64,000 nt of DNA from Periconia sp. R9002 (GCA_023627715.1 JAMAHW010000041.1:62001-126000), one strand, 5' to 3'; numbered from the stretch's first letter, positions 1 through 11,335 are shown. The notes: generated by a model from the sequence alone, not told the origin. A program made the numbers and translations.

Positions 1-400
1 TCGAGGCCGACAGTAACGCTAGAAGCGAGAAGAGAACGGGATCAACTGGGTAAAAGTCTGTGGGTGTATCAGATTATCAAAGATGCAGACGGAAAGGAGA
101 TTGAGAAGAGGCCTTTGAGGGAGGTTCGTTAGCCATGCTTTCCTGTCTTCAAACCACCTCGAGTCCTATCATAGAACGAACTATCCACATCCAAGTTATC
201 GAGTACAGAGTACTAACAACGCTGTCTAGGTCACCTGGTTCTTTGCCGATGAAGAAGATTGGAGCGTTGGTGTAGGTGGTTATGTATGTCGTCCGACGAA
301 GCTAGAGACAAATGGAACGGACACGAGCACGCTAGAAGCCGAATTCCCGGAGGGCTTTGAAGTTGAGATATTGGATTACGAGACGAAACTGTCAGACTAG
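1..400 (+). CDS. 3' end of a DUF1349-like (REE1-type) protein, partial
   Basis: The window opens inside a gene. Frame 1 reads from base 1 to an intron at 124-229 (GTTCGT donor, TACTAAC branch site, CTAG acceptor), then exon 230-397 and stop TAG 398-400. The joined C-terminus contains REVTWFFADEEDW followed by a VGVGGYVCRP segment. This arrangement (WVY...PLREVTWFF...VGVYAARP) matches the end of DUF1349/concanavalin-A-like proteins related to yeast Ree1, from my knowledge of the family. The N-terminal half lies outside the window. Function in these fungi is not well established; the yeast relative is linked to enolase regulation. The family call is moderate, the exon structure strong. Confidence 0.65.
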
Positions 401-1242
401 ATCCAGAATAGCGTATTATGCAGTGGTAAATGCGAAACCATAGTAGTCGAGTGTTTTTAGCGTAAAGGCGCTAGTTTAAGTACCTGTCTTAGAAAAGGTA
501 ACCGCTATCCACTTCGTGTGTTTTGTGACCTTCGCTTTACATACCGAGGGTTTTTGGGCCACTTAGCAAAAGATGAGCATTGGTTTCCCATCAGTTATAT
601 CCACTTTTCATACCTACTCTCAATCATTCGCCGTCGTCTTGTCTTCTGTTTTCTCGCCTTCGTAGTAACAATTAATTCCATGTCTTTTTTGGTTACATCC
701 AAATTCCAGAAATCCACGCACATATTGATACCTACCGAGGTAGGTAGATAAAGCGGATGAACCAATGAAGAGCTAGTACCTTGGTTTATCTGTACAGTCA
801 GACTGTAGGTTTGTTCAATCTTTTGGGTAAGAGCAATCTAACCCGTCATCTACTGAGGTAGCTCTGCAAAATCGGAACAAATTCAGCGTCACACTCGGAG
901 ACGACTACTACAAATACAGCGGCGACGATTGCTGTAGTCATTGGATTATCGATATCCATTGTGGGTCATTTATTTCACTTAGTACGAGTAAATTGTGCTT
1001 TGTGTATGAGCGAACTTAAACTGGTGCTGATTTCTTGCAATCTCACGCTATAACTTTTATTTAGATTCGATGACCGGCTGTCATGCCAATATCAACCCTA
1101 ATACTGAATACATTGATGCTACGTTCCCATGCTCTAGAACAGGTGATGATGAATTTTGTTAGACTTTTTACGACTGATTTGAGAACTCTCTGCGGCTAGT
1201 TGAACCCGACATCAGACAAACAGGTGAACGAGTCCAGATAAC
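401..1242. other. Spacer, no gene seen
   Basis: AT-moderate intergenic sequence between two convergent genes. Only short ORFs with no recognisable motif are present. It presumably holds the 3' UTRs of the genes on each side. Confidence 0.5.
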
Positions 1243-1824
1243 TCATGGAGAGTACGGAGGCGGATTGATGTCTTCCTTTGGTTTAGAAACACCACTGTTT
1301 TGGAGATGGGATTCCGTCGTCGTAATGGCTTCTGAAGTAGGGCCTGACTTCTGTTGCTTGGTGCTGGTCGAATTGGTAAAGAACGGCGTGTAGGCTGCTG
1401 TTTTCGCCGCCTTCAACACCCTCGCCTTGGATGTACCCGCCAATAGCTCTTCTGCTATAGCCAGAGCGACCTTTAGCGCTGCAATTTCCATGTCAGTCTT
1501 GCGCTCCAACGCCCGCTCTCCCCACAACGTCTTGCTTTCCTGAATCTCGTCCTCGATCCCGTCGCGGGTATAGACCTTCCGCATAACAGCATTCATTATC
1601 CCCTGCGACGAACTAGGTTCTTCAGTCAATTGCCTTGCTGCACTCATCACTATTCTGAGTGCTTTCAATTCCATAACCCTATTTTGTCTCTCGATCATGG
1701 CGTCTTGAGAATTTTGACCTTCGTCAACTGATGGCGCCATGGTGACACCCTTCTGGGATTTTGTGAGTTCTCGATCTTGTTGTAATGGAAATTCGGGGCA
1801 ATACGCAACTTGTTCGAGTGTCAT
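1243..1824 (-). CDS. Hypothetical protein, 193 aa
   Basis: An uninterrupted 194-codon reading frame starts at an ATG (1824) and ends at 1243. I do not recognise a family. The middle (about residues 45-150) is rich in alternating charged and aliphatic residues, e.g. MELKALRIVMSAARQL and MEIAALKVALAIAEELL, predicting helices. The N- and C-termini are polar, and the C-terminus is proline-rich (NPPPYSP). No signal peptide or membrane span is visible. The length and protein-like composition argue that it is expressed, but it has no homology support here and could be a chance ORF. Confidence 0.5.
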   Translation of the reverse strand: MTLEQVAYCPEFPLQQDRELTKSQKGVTMAPSVDEGQNSQDAMIERQNRVMELKALRIVMSAARQLTEEPSSSQGIMNAVMRKVYTRDGIEDEIQESKTLWGERALERKTDMEIAALKVALAIAEELLAGTSKARVLKAAKTAAYTPFFTNSTSTKQQKSGPTSEAITTTESHLQNSGVSKPKEDINPPPYSP

Positions 1825-2092
1825 TAGAACGATGGGGAGTTGTCTTTTCTTGCAGTCAAGTTCAACACGCGGGTTGCTGGTATGTGAGAGAGTGAGATTC
1901 GCTGTCGAGAAAACTGGGACTGTTCGGCGAGTGAGTCGGCACCGGGGTGTTTTATATTCGATAAAGGGCTCGGTTGAGTTTATTAGCAGCTACTGTAGTG
2001 TGTGAGGGAGCCTTGCTTTTATAGCGACGAGCAGCCTACTTAGCCACCAGCGGTGCTCGCACGGCTGGTACCATGGTTGCGGTGGCAGTGGA

Positions 2093-2313
2093 TGACGATA
2101 ACTTATATATTTCTCGCACTTGACATTATCAAGTACCTATAGTACATCCATACAACAAAAAACATATTCTGAGGGAGTAAAGTGAGAGAAAGAACAAAAA
2201 ACTTATTTTTATAGAAATACTCTCCTAGCCTCCTACTTACCTCTAACAAAATTATAATTTTAGGGGAGAAAGTTGTATGTAGAGGACTGCGGGCTCTTTG
2301 CACACCTAGGTGC
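2093..2313 (-). mobile_element. Degenerate MITE, same family as the element at 9151-9403
   Basis: Read on the minus strand, this stretch matches the 9151-9403 element in several blocks: the GTGT..AAA.AGCCCGCA.TC end (about 2290-2305), the TACAAC and CCCCTAA blocks, and GTAAGTAGGA followed by TTTCTATAAAA (about 2205-2245). It also has a partial copy of the opposite terminal repeat near 2104-2122. Bounds are approximate, and no clean target-site duplication remains. It lies between the hypothetical gene at 1243-1824 and the small gene at 2516. Confidence 0.65.
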
Positions 2314-2444
2314 CACCATCCACCATCCAACTTCCGCCTTCCGCCTTGCACTAATCAGCACCAGATTGTTGATACCTCAGTGATCAGTGGCCCAAAGTGT
2401 GTGGTCAATAACGCCATGAACACCGCGCTGGGTATCACCCTGCT

Positions 2445-2452
2445 CATATAAA
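2445..2452 (+). promoter_or_regulatory. TATA-like box
   Basis: CATATAAA lies about 64 bases before the ATG of the small spliced gene at 2516. It is followed by a 19-base poly-C run (2464-2482) and a pyrimidine-rich leader, a common arrangement in filamentous fungal promoters. Confidence 0.4.
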
Positions 2453-2463
2453 CTCCTGGCAAA

Positions 2464-2482
2464 CCCCCCCCCCCCCCCCCCC
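2464..2482 (+). repeat. 19-base poly-C run
   Basis: Uninterrupted C19 between the TATA-like box and the start codon of the small gene at 2516. Its exact length may be a sequencing estimate. Confidence 0.8.
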
Positions 2483-2515
2483 TTCTTTCCTCTTTTTCGA
2501 CATTGATCCTCAACC

Positions 2516-2867
2516 ATGCCTCTAGTAAGTCCTCCCTTTCCCGCTTCCTACAAGATATATAGCTAACCTAATATAGGTTGAAGCAGCCATTATCGTCGCC
2601 GCGGCGACCATGTTTGGCCATCCGACGGTAACATTTGTATATCATGAATTATCCGGCTGGCTCCAGCGCCGGCGGGAGCGAGAGGTCAACCCCCGGGTGT
2701 GGGACGCCACCACTTGGTTGGCCGAGCAGCTAGAGGGAGGGGGTGGAGAGGGGCGGAGGGCGGCGGAGGTGGTGAGGGCGGTGAGGGAGGCGGTCACCAG
2801 GCCTGGCCTGAGGACAAGGGCAGTGCCAGAGCCCCCAGTCGAACTGACAAGCTGGACGGACCACTAA
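2516..2867 (+). CDS. Small hypothetical protein with N-terminal hydrophobic segment, about 99 aa
   Basis: Proposed from splice signals. Exon 1 is 2516-2524 (ATG CCT CTA), the intron is 2525-2576 (GTAAGT, GCTAACC branch, ATATAG), and exon 2 is 2577-2867. The first 28 residues are hydrophobic (VEAAIIVAAATMF, then TVTFVY), suggesting a signal anchor or membrane segment. A basic stretch, LQRRRERE, and a low-complexity Gly/Arg region follow. A good Kozak context (CAACCATGCC), a TATA-like box and a pyrimidine leader support it. No family recognised. The GC-rich, repetitive 3' half makes chance coding possible. Confidence 0.45.
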
Positions 2868-3693
2868 AGGTATGGATTTCTTTGATTTGGAACCCCAACA
2901 AAAACACCCACAGTACTGACTCAGTTCAGGAGAGCAAATGAATCGGCTCACCCGCTCGCTCGCGGTTCGGCCTTCCGCAACCACCGTGCATGAGCGAGAA
3001 CAAACACGACATGCATGCAAAACACACCAAAGTTTGCATCGGGATCGGAGGTTGGAAGACTCCATCGAACGAGACACACGCAATAGACTTTAACGCCAGA
3101 TCGCCAGCCCCGCGCATGGCTCGTCGCGTGGATATTGCGTGCGCGTAGGTCCACTCGTACCTACTTTGGTTTTAAAGGTGACATCACCATTCCGTGGGTG
3201 CCAAGCCCCGTAACGTTGTCCTTCATATCAGATGAAGAATGTCGCTGCACCGCATTCATTTGCCATGACGATGTTGATTTACGATTAGTCTGAACCTAAG
3301 GTGCCTTGTGGCTGTATGGTCTTTTTTGGTCTGGTTATTAGTTGTTGCTTCTTGCTAGCTTTTCCTCCGCGCATTTTCCGAACCACGTTTTTGTCCATCT
3401 TGAAAAGCGCCCTTGCTTGCTGATTGTTTGGTTTCGTTCTTGGTTATTTAGATCCTCTTTCTGCAGTCGAAAGGGATCCCGACGCACCGCGTCACATCTC
3501 CTGGTTCATTAAGACGAAGTGGTTTAACAAAGGAGCTCAACTTTATATTCCGAGCTACTCCTGTAGGTTCTTACATAATTGCATGTTTTCATTATCGTAA
3601 ACATTCCATATGGTGATGCATTGGTTACCCCAGAAATGGTCCCCATGCTAACATTGATATCCAATCAAGGCATATACACAAAACACCGGGACC
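2868..3693. other. Spacer; upstream region of the ABC transporter
   Basis: No convincing gene. The overlapping minus-strand ORFs here are short and compositionally biased. The last 350 bases, with runs such as TTTTTTGGTCTGG, are probably transporter promoter and leader. Confidence 0.4.
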
Positions 3694-6600
3694 ATGGCCG
3701 AATCAGAGAGACCAACCCCTCACACCGAGCAGCTTCCGGGAGGATGGATAGAAACGCCTTACGACTCTGGACGACAACAATCGTATACTGGGACTCAACC
3801 CAGTGCCAACCCAGGGGTGTCGGAACATTCACAAAGAACATCTAGCAATACTATACAGCCCGGTGGAACCTTCCTCAACTATGCACCCCTGATGTCGAAC
3901 GAGCCGTCGGGGACTGAAGCCCGCACGGGATCCGATCAATTCCGTACGGAATCCGGCCAATTCTCTTCTTCAAGTCACACCACAGTTGTCCCCTCTTCGC
4001 CCGAAGAAACTGGTGTACGCCCAGAACATATAGAACCGCACGAGGCGCCTCTAGATATTAGTGATAGCAGTAGTGAAGACAGCGATGCAGAAGTCGGGGA
4101 TGGATTGACGTCCGTGAAGCCAGCATCTTCCACCTCCAAACGACCGGGGCTTCAATCAAAGAACTCGAAGCCAATGACGGAGGATGACTTGTTCCGCGTC
4201 TTGTCCAGACGAAGGACTAACGCCAGCACCATCGGAAGGACCAACACCGGAGGGGCGACAACAGACAACGAAGACGATGAAGAGCAGGAGGAAATCAACA
4301 GGTTGGTGTCGAAGATGTTCGGTCGGAGCAGACAAGCTCAATCCGAAGAAGAAAAGACGCGACATTTGGGTGTGATTTTCAAGAATTTGACGGTCAAGGG
4401 GGCTGGAGTTGGTGCTATGTTGCAACCCTCGGTTGGCGACATATTCATGGGACCCATTCGTACCGTTAAGAATTTATTCACTGGTGGTCCGAGAAAAGCT
4501 GCCGCAAAACCGCCGGTTCGGACTATCCTCGATGACTTTTCTGGATGTATCAAACCAGGTGAAATGCTGTTGGTGCTGGGTCGGCCTGGGGCAGGATGCT
4601 CGACATTTCTCAAAGTCATCGGAAACCAACGATTTGGATACGAAGATATCACAGGAGATGTAACATATGGTGGGACGGGATCGGAAGAGATGCGCAAAAA
4701 ATTTCGAAGTGAAGTTTTGTATAATTCGGAGGAAGATTTGCACTATGCTGCCCTCAAGGTCAAGGATACCCTCACATTTGCGCTAAAGACGAAAACACCA
4801 GGAAAGGACTCCCGTAAAGAAGGCGAGTCTCGAAATGATTACGTCAAAGAGTTTCTCAGGGTCGTCTCTAAACTGTTCTGGATTGAACATACACTGGGAA
4901 CCAAAGTGGGAAATGAGTACATTCGAGGTGTATCCGGAGGCGAGAAGAAACGTGTCAGTATCGCGGAAGCAATGATCACCAAAGCCTCGGTACAGTCTTG
5001 GGATAACTCGACCCGCGGCCTCGATGCCAGCACAGCTCTGGAATACGTCCAAAGTTTACGATCACTCACCAATATGGCCAACATTGCTACGTCGGTTGCC
5101 CTCTATCAAGCCGGTGAATCGCTATTTGATCTTTTCGACAAAGTCCTGCTTATCCATGAGGGTAAATGCTGCTACTTCGGCCCTGCAGATCACGCTGTGA
5201 AGTACTTCAAGGACCTGGGATTCCACCAACCGGAACGCTGGACGAGTGCCGATTTCATCACCTCGGTTACGGATAGCCATGAAAGGCACATTGCGGAGGG
5301 ATACGAGAATCGCATTCCAAGATCGGGGGCGCAGTTTGCGCAGGCGTTCAAGAATAGTCAACAATATCAAGACAATCTCGCCGAGATTGAGGAATTTGAG
5401 CGCGAGACGAAACGGCAGGCCGAGGAGCGAAAGTCTGCCATGACCAAAGCAACCAAGAAGAAGAATTTCACGCTTCCTTTCCACAAGCAGGTGACCGCTT
5501 GCACGGTCAGACAGTTCAAGGTCATGATCGGAGATCAGCAGTCGCTGGGCGGCAAATGGGGAGGTATCCTGTTCCAAGCTCTCATCGTCGGCTCACTCTT
5601 CTACAATCTCCCGCAGACCGCTCAGGGTGCTTTCCCTCGTGGTGGTGTCATCTTCTTCATGTTACTCTTCAACGCGTTGCTCGCTCTCGCCGAACTCACA
5701 GCAGCTTTCGAATCTCGCCCGATCCTCCTCAAGCACAAGAGTTTCTCTTTCTACCGCCCCGCAGCTTACGCCATTGGTCAAACAGTCGTAGATATACCGC
5801 TCGTCTTCGTCCAGGTCTTCATTTTCGACATTGTGGTTTATTTTATGGCAGGCCTGCAACGTACAGCATCCCAGTTTTTTATCTCGCTGTTGTTCTTGTG
5901 GCTCCTCACGATGACCATGTACGCCTTCTTCCGAGCAATTGGTGCACTTGTTGGATCTTTGGATGTTGCCACCAGAATCACCGGCGTCGCTATACAAGCG
6001 CTTGTCGTGTACACGGGCTATCTGATTCCGCCTAGCAAGATGCATCCATGGTTTAGCTGGCTAAGATGGATCAATCCTGTCCAGTATGGCTTCGAAGCGT
6101 TGATGGCGAATGAATTCTACAATCTCGAAATTCAGTGCACGCCGCCATACATTGTTCCCCAGATCCCTAACGCTCAAGAGCAATATCAGTCTTGCGCGTT
6201 GCAAGGTAGCCAGCCAGGGTCGCTCACGGTCAATGGCGCCGACTATATTGCGGTGGCATTCCAGTATTCTCGGTCCCATCTGTGGAGGAACTTTGGCTTT
6301 ATCTGTGCCTTCTTCCTCTTCTTCGTATGTCTCACAGCGTTCGGAATGGAGATCCAGAAACCAAACAAAGGTGGAGGCGCAGTGACGATTTTTAAGCGAG
6401 GACAGGTCCCTAAGACTGTAGAGAAGGCCATGGAAATTCAAGCGCCGTCACCTCGGGATGAGGAAGTCGGGAAAGAGGCAGGAAATGGTGTTGTGGCAAC
6501 AGAAGAGAAGGCAGAGGACAAGTCAACAGAAGGTGTTGCTAAGAACGAGACGATCTGTAAGTCGTTGAACCCAATCCTTCAAGACCCCAATCCTTCATGA

Positions 6601-9061
6601 CCCCAATCCTTCATGACCCCAATCCTTCATGACCCCAATCCTTCATGACTCCAATCCTTCATGACTCCAGTCCTTCATGACTTTCGGCAGCAAACTAAAA
6701 CTTCATTAGTCACATGGCAAAATGTCACTTACACTATCCCTTACGAAAAGGGCGAACGCACCCTCCTCCAAGATGTCCAAGGATATGTGAAACCTGGCAA
6801 GCTAACCGCTCTCATGGGCGCCTCTGGTGCCGGGAAAACGACTTTACTCAACACCCTCGCACAACGTATCAATTTCGGCGTCGTGCGAGGAGACTTCTTG
6901 GTTGACGGACAGCCACTCCCTTCTTCGTTTCAACGCTCAACTGGATTCGCCGAGCAGATGGATGTTCATGAATCGACTGCCACGGTCCGGGAAGCTCTTC
7001 GCTTTTCAGCCAAGCTTCGCCAACCGAAGGAGGTCCCGCTGGAGGAAAAATACGATTACGTATGTTCTTTCAGGTACAGAGTAGTATCAAGACACCACGT
7101 GGCGTGGCGTATTGAGACACTCATTACTCATTCTATCACCCCCGGTTGACTTAAGCTAACTTCGTACCCGCGAATTTTAGGTCGAGAAGATTATCGATTT
7201 GCTCGAGATGCGGGATATCGCCGGTGCCGCTATCGGGGTGACTGGATCTGGATTGAATCAAGAACAGCGTAAACGCGTTACTATTGGTGTGGAGCTGGCC
7301 TCCAAACCGGAACTTCTGGTGAGATACATTGCATCCCCATGAACAAGGACGATTTGCTGACTATGAAACTCTTTATTTCAGATGTTTTTAGACGAACCAA
7401 CTTCCGGTTTGGATTCAGGGGCCGCGTTCAACATTGTCCGTTTCCTACGAAAACTGGCAGATGCTGGGCAGGTATGAGCTTATACCATGCGCCTTATATT
7501 CCGGGTTACTCACTAACTGTTCAATATAGGCGATTCTTTGCACAATCCATCAGCCTTCATCGGTACTATTCGAGAACTTTGATCAACTTCTCCTTCTCAA
7601 GTCCGGAGGTCGCACAGTATACTTTGGGGAGCTGGGCCACGACTCCCGTACACTCATCGAGTACTTGGAAGGCAACGGTGCTAAGAAATGCCCACCAGAC
7701 GAAAACCCTGCGGAATACATGCTTGAAGCAATAGGAGCTGGAGATCCCAACTACAAAGGAAAAGACTGGGGTGACGTGTGGGCAAAGTCTCCCGAGAATG
7801 AGAAATTGACCAAGGAAATCCAGGACATTATTGAGAAGAGAAGAAACGCAAGTGAGAAGAATAATGAGACGCGAGATGATCGTGAATACGCTATGCCGAT
7901 CACCACTCAGCTATACACGGTCATCCATCGGAGTTTTGTGGCGATGTGGCGCGACCCAAGTTATGTTCTGGGCATGTTCATGCTGCACATCATCACAGGT
8001 CTGTTCAATGCCTTTACGTTCTGGCATCTCGGCAACAGCCAAATCGACATGCAATCGCGGCTTTTCTCGACCTTTATGACGCTCACCATTGCGCCACCTC
8101 TGATCCAGCAACTGCAGCCTCGATTTCTCAGGCTGCGAAATCTCTACGAATCACGAGAAGGCAAGGCGAAGATCTACTCGTGGACTGCATTCGTTTGGGG
8201 TGCCATCCTCAGTGAGGTACCGTACCGTATTGTGGCGGGCACCATATACTGGTGCTGTTGGTATTTCCCACCCGCGTTTCCTCGCGATACGTATACGGCA
8301 GCCAGTGTGTGGCTTTTCGTAATGCAATTCGAAATGTTCTATCTTGGATTTGGACAGGCAATTGCGAGTTTTGCGGCCAACGAATTGCTAGCTTCGCTAC
8401 TGGTCCCGCTGTTTTTCCTGTTTGGTAAGTCGTTGGGATTGATATCAGCACATGCTTGTTCTCCTGTGCTAATCCGAGATAGTTGTGTCATTCTGCGGCG
8501 TTGTCGTTCCATATGCTGGGTTACCCTACTTCTGGAAAAGTTGGATGTACTGGTTAACGCCATTCCATTACTTGCTCGAAGGGTTTTTGGGCTTGTTGAC
8601 TCATGGACTGCCAATCCACTGCGATGCAAGCGAGCTTGCTCTCTTCTCCCCGCCCCCGGGCCAAGACTGCCAATCCTATGCCGGCGGGTTCGCGCAGCAG
8701 ACTGGTGGGTACGTGGAGACCCAGCCCAACGGGGATTGTGGCTTCTGTCAATACGCGACTGGCGACGCGTTCGCTGCTTCTTTCAACGTCTTTTCGACCC
8801 ACACGTATCGCAATTTCGGGTTCATGTGTAGGTGACATCCATTCTCCCCACGAAAAGTTATACCAAGAAAGGGGGCTTCTCTAGGGCATGTTAAAGCTGA
8901 CTGATGCTCCAGGGGCGTATATCTTGTTCAACTTCGCCGTTGTGTTCGTGTGTACATATCTTTACCTTGGCGGTTTGCGTAAGATCAAAGCCTTGTTCAG
9001 CCCGTCAGCACGAAAGCAGCGCAGGGAGCAAAAGCAGAGGCAAACAGGGGATTCGGCATAA
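3694..9061 (+). CDS. PDR-type (ABCG) full-size ABC multidrug transporter, 1609 aa
   Basis: Seven exons: 3694-6556, 6710-7059, 7181-7318, 7382-7471, 7530-8424, 8483-8827, 8913-9061 (4830 nt, a whole number of codons). Order is NBD1-TMD1-NBD2-TMD2, as in yeast Pdr5/Cdr1. NBD1 has the fungal-type degenerate Walker [10 protein letters not shown] (about residue 296), signature VSGGEKKR (about 412) and [17 protein letters not shown]2 has canonical GASGAGKTT (about 991), a degenerate signature LNQEQRKR and [11 protein letters not shown]. Each TMD has about six hydrophobic spans. The first 230 residues are long, acidic and Ser-rich. It should sit in the plasma membrane and export azoles, toxins or other hydrophobic compounds; the substrate cannot be told. 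Intron 1 carries a minisatellite. Reading through that intron would end the protein after NBD1-TMD1. Confidence 0.93.
6570..6681 (+). repeat. 16-bp minisatellite, 7 copies, inside intron 1 of the ABC transporter
   Basis: Seven head-to-tail units of CCCAATCCTTCATGAC fill 6570-6681. Unit 1 ends AAGAC instead of ATGAC. Units 6 and 7 begin TCC, and unit 7 also has AGT for AAT. The array starts 13 bases after the GTAAGT donor (6557) and ends 28 bases before the TTAG acceptor (6709), so it makes up most of the 153-base intron. Confidence 0.95.
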
Positions 9062-9150
9062 GTCGATGCTCATGGCCATGGTTAGTTAGCAGAGGTGATA
9101 TCACTTGACTTCAACAAGAGGTACCTAGTTGGGGACAAATATAAATAATG
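9062..9150. other. 3' flank of the ABC transporter
   Basis: Short AT-rich stretch between the transporter stop codon and the MITE; presumably 3' UTR. The ATG at 9148-9150 is the left target-site copy of the MITE. Confidence 0.4.
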
Positions 9151-9403
9151 TCACGCGGGTGTGGAAATAGCCCGCACTCATAACACTTACCTCCATGTAC
9201 AACTCTTCAAGAGTCTCTTTCCCCTAATACTATAGATTTCTTAATAGTAAGTAGGATACGAGGATGGTGTTTCTATAAAATATTTTTACTATTCTTTTAC
9301 TAAATTTACTATTAAAGAAAATAGATTTTCTTTAATACTATACTACAGGTCCTTATGTATACATAGTGTTTTGTGAGTGCGGGATATTTCGACACCCGCG
9401 TGA
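9151..9403. mobile_element. MITE, 253 bp, with about 37-bp terminal inverted repeats
   Basis: The left end begins TCACGCGGGTGT and the right end is its reverse complement (ACACCCGCGTGA, 9392-9403). The match continues inward for about 37 bases with few changes, including the shared block CCCGCACTCA. ATG flanks both sides (9148-9150 and 9404-9406), consistent with a 3-bp target-site duplication. The AT-rich centre has a perfect 12-bp hairpin (9311-9322 with 9325-9336). There is no coding capacity, so movement would need a transposase elsewhere. A PIF/Harbinger-like origin would fit a 3-bp duplication but is only inference. Confidence 0.85.
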
Positions 9404-11335
9404 ATGTATAGTTTGGATAGCGGCAAATCTAATAGTGCGTCTTGAAACTGATGATTCGAATATATTGCAGGACGATTCAAAATCAGAATGATGCTCATGG
9501 ATGCAGCACGATGAAGGCGTTGGGTTCGGGTGAAACCGGCTTGGACCGCGGCCGGCATGAAGAGATGACTAAGTAGCTCCAGGATTGCGCCACAAGTATT
9601 CCCGCATTTCTCGCGCCTTAGTTGGTTGCCCCACAGTCAAGATATTTGTGGCGCGGAGCACGAGTCTGGGGTTCATGGTTTCCTCGTGTTCAATCCATGG
9701 CACCTGGAGGTAGCGACGGATTGGGACTGGGACCGCGCCTGTACACAAAGTGACAGATGCACGCTCAAAAAGGAGACACACGACCAGCCCCACCCGCTTT
9801 CAGCCCTATGTTTGTACATGTATGGAAGGAACACATGTACTCACGACTTCTTTATGGAATGCGTTCTCATCCGAGAATATATGAAAAAAATGGAATGTCG
9901 AAAAGAGTTGCCGAAAAAAAAAGACTGGGGGGCATGGTGGTGCAGAGCCAAGCGGGCAAGGGATCTCGGCTCCAGCAATCGAGATTCCATGACATGTGCC
10001 GCAGCTGAGTCCGAAACGTCACAGGCAGCGATTGACAATCCATCCGCCCGAGGGGAGGCAAGACATCGTGAAGTGCCCAGAGCGGTTAGGGCCAAAGGGG
10101 TACAGCAGGGATAAAGTTGGGCATTGCGAAGAGGAACCGGAACGACAGCACCACGAATGCGCCTTTTTATTTCATCTTTTATTTTTGGGTTCCGAGAAGG
10201 TTTGTCGGGTTCGGCAGTGTTTGGTGTCTCCCCTGGATTCGTGGTGTGATAGGGAAGGTTGTGGTTATCGTTTGTCTCATGTGAGTTTTTTGATTTATTC
10301 CCTCTCTTTCTGTTCCTAAAGATGCCGTGTATATCCGCCGAACGTACCTCTCTAGGTACAGGCATCGGATGCTGGTGGTGTATCACGTAATGAACTACAG
10401 GGCTACATCATGGAGTAGGGTAGAAACTTCACCAAGCAAACAGCAGCCAATCAAGGAGGGGTGGCCTCTACGTCATTAGTCACCCCTTTCCCCCGCAACA
10501 AAGCGATCAGCCTTCAATGTTCCCACCTTCGCCTTGCCCCTTGTCCCAAACGACTTGGCTTGAAACGATGATGAATGGAGAGCGCAGCAGAGGAGGAAAA
10601 TAGGTGCGTGTGGCGTTGATTGTCTTTGGCAGGGCCGTCTTGTATCAGGACCCTTGCAACATGTCCTCTTTTAGGCACTGTCGACGACTATTCATTTGAT
10701 CCGAAATTGCTTGGGTACATGTACAACACTTACACGTAGCGTAGTGTACAGTAGTGTCATGTGAAAAAGGGAGGAGGATCCCCCACTTGAATTCGATTCA
10801 TTCCCGATTGACACACGACGCCCATCAATGACATCGTTCTGACCCTATCGATGTACAGGACCATGTGGCTGCGTGATGCAAACACAGTGGTGATTGTGGA
10901 GCTCCATGGGCCATTTTCTGCTTTGCCATGTCTCTGCTTTCATGGCCCTGGCGCCGTCGTGGCAGCATAAAGACGGCGCTGGGTACCTGCTCCCGGCCTG
11001 GTTACCGCCAGCTCCTGTACTCCCCGACCATCACCATCGCCCCATTCCGACATCTCCCGCGCATTCAAGTCTTCGGCCCAGACTGCTCCAGCTCTCCACC
11101 ATCACAACCCAATCAAAAACGCTCGGACTCGCTACTAGTGTCCAAGGTCAGACATAGCATCCCTCTAGTCACTGCTGCCAGCATCGTCACGATGGGTTAT
11201 AAAGACCAGCCCGACCCCGTCATTCGAACTCAAAGCCCAGCACCTTTAGCCCAAGACTTTGCCCGTCAGCAGCTATCCAAACAACAACGTTCCAACTATC
11301 ATTCTTCTTCTCTTTCCACGTCCCTCCCACACACC
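9404..11335. other. Long spacer before PEP carboxykinase
   Basis: 1.9 kb without a convincing gene. Overlapping ORFs on both strands between 9626 and 10386 have biased composition and no motif. The right part should be the promoter and leader of the PEPCK gene, including a candidate CRE/STRE module near 10457-10487. Confidence 0.45.
10457..10487. promoter_or_regulatory. Inverted AGGGGTG/CACCCCT repeat around a TACGTCAT site
   Basis: AGGGGTG and CACCCCT flank TACGTCATTA, with a CCAAT box just upstream (about 10447). TACGTCA matches a CRE/ATF-type bZIP site and AGGGG/CCCCT matches stress-response (STRE) elements. It lies about 850 bases before the PEPCK start codon. Role in gluconeogenic control is inference. 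Confidence 0.3.

Noticed and set aside
9626..10386. Overlapping ORFs of 162 and 181 codons on opposite strands
   Set aside because: Biased composition, no motif, mutual overlap; they lie in the PEPCK upstream region.
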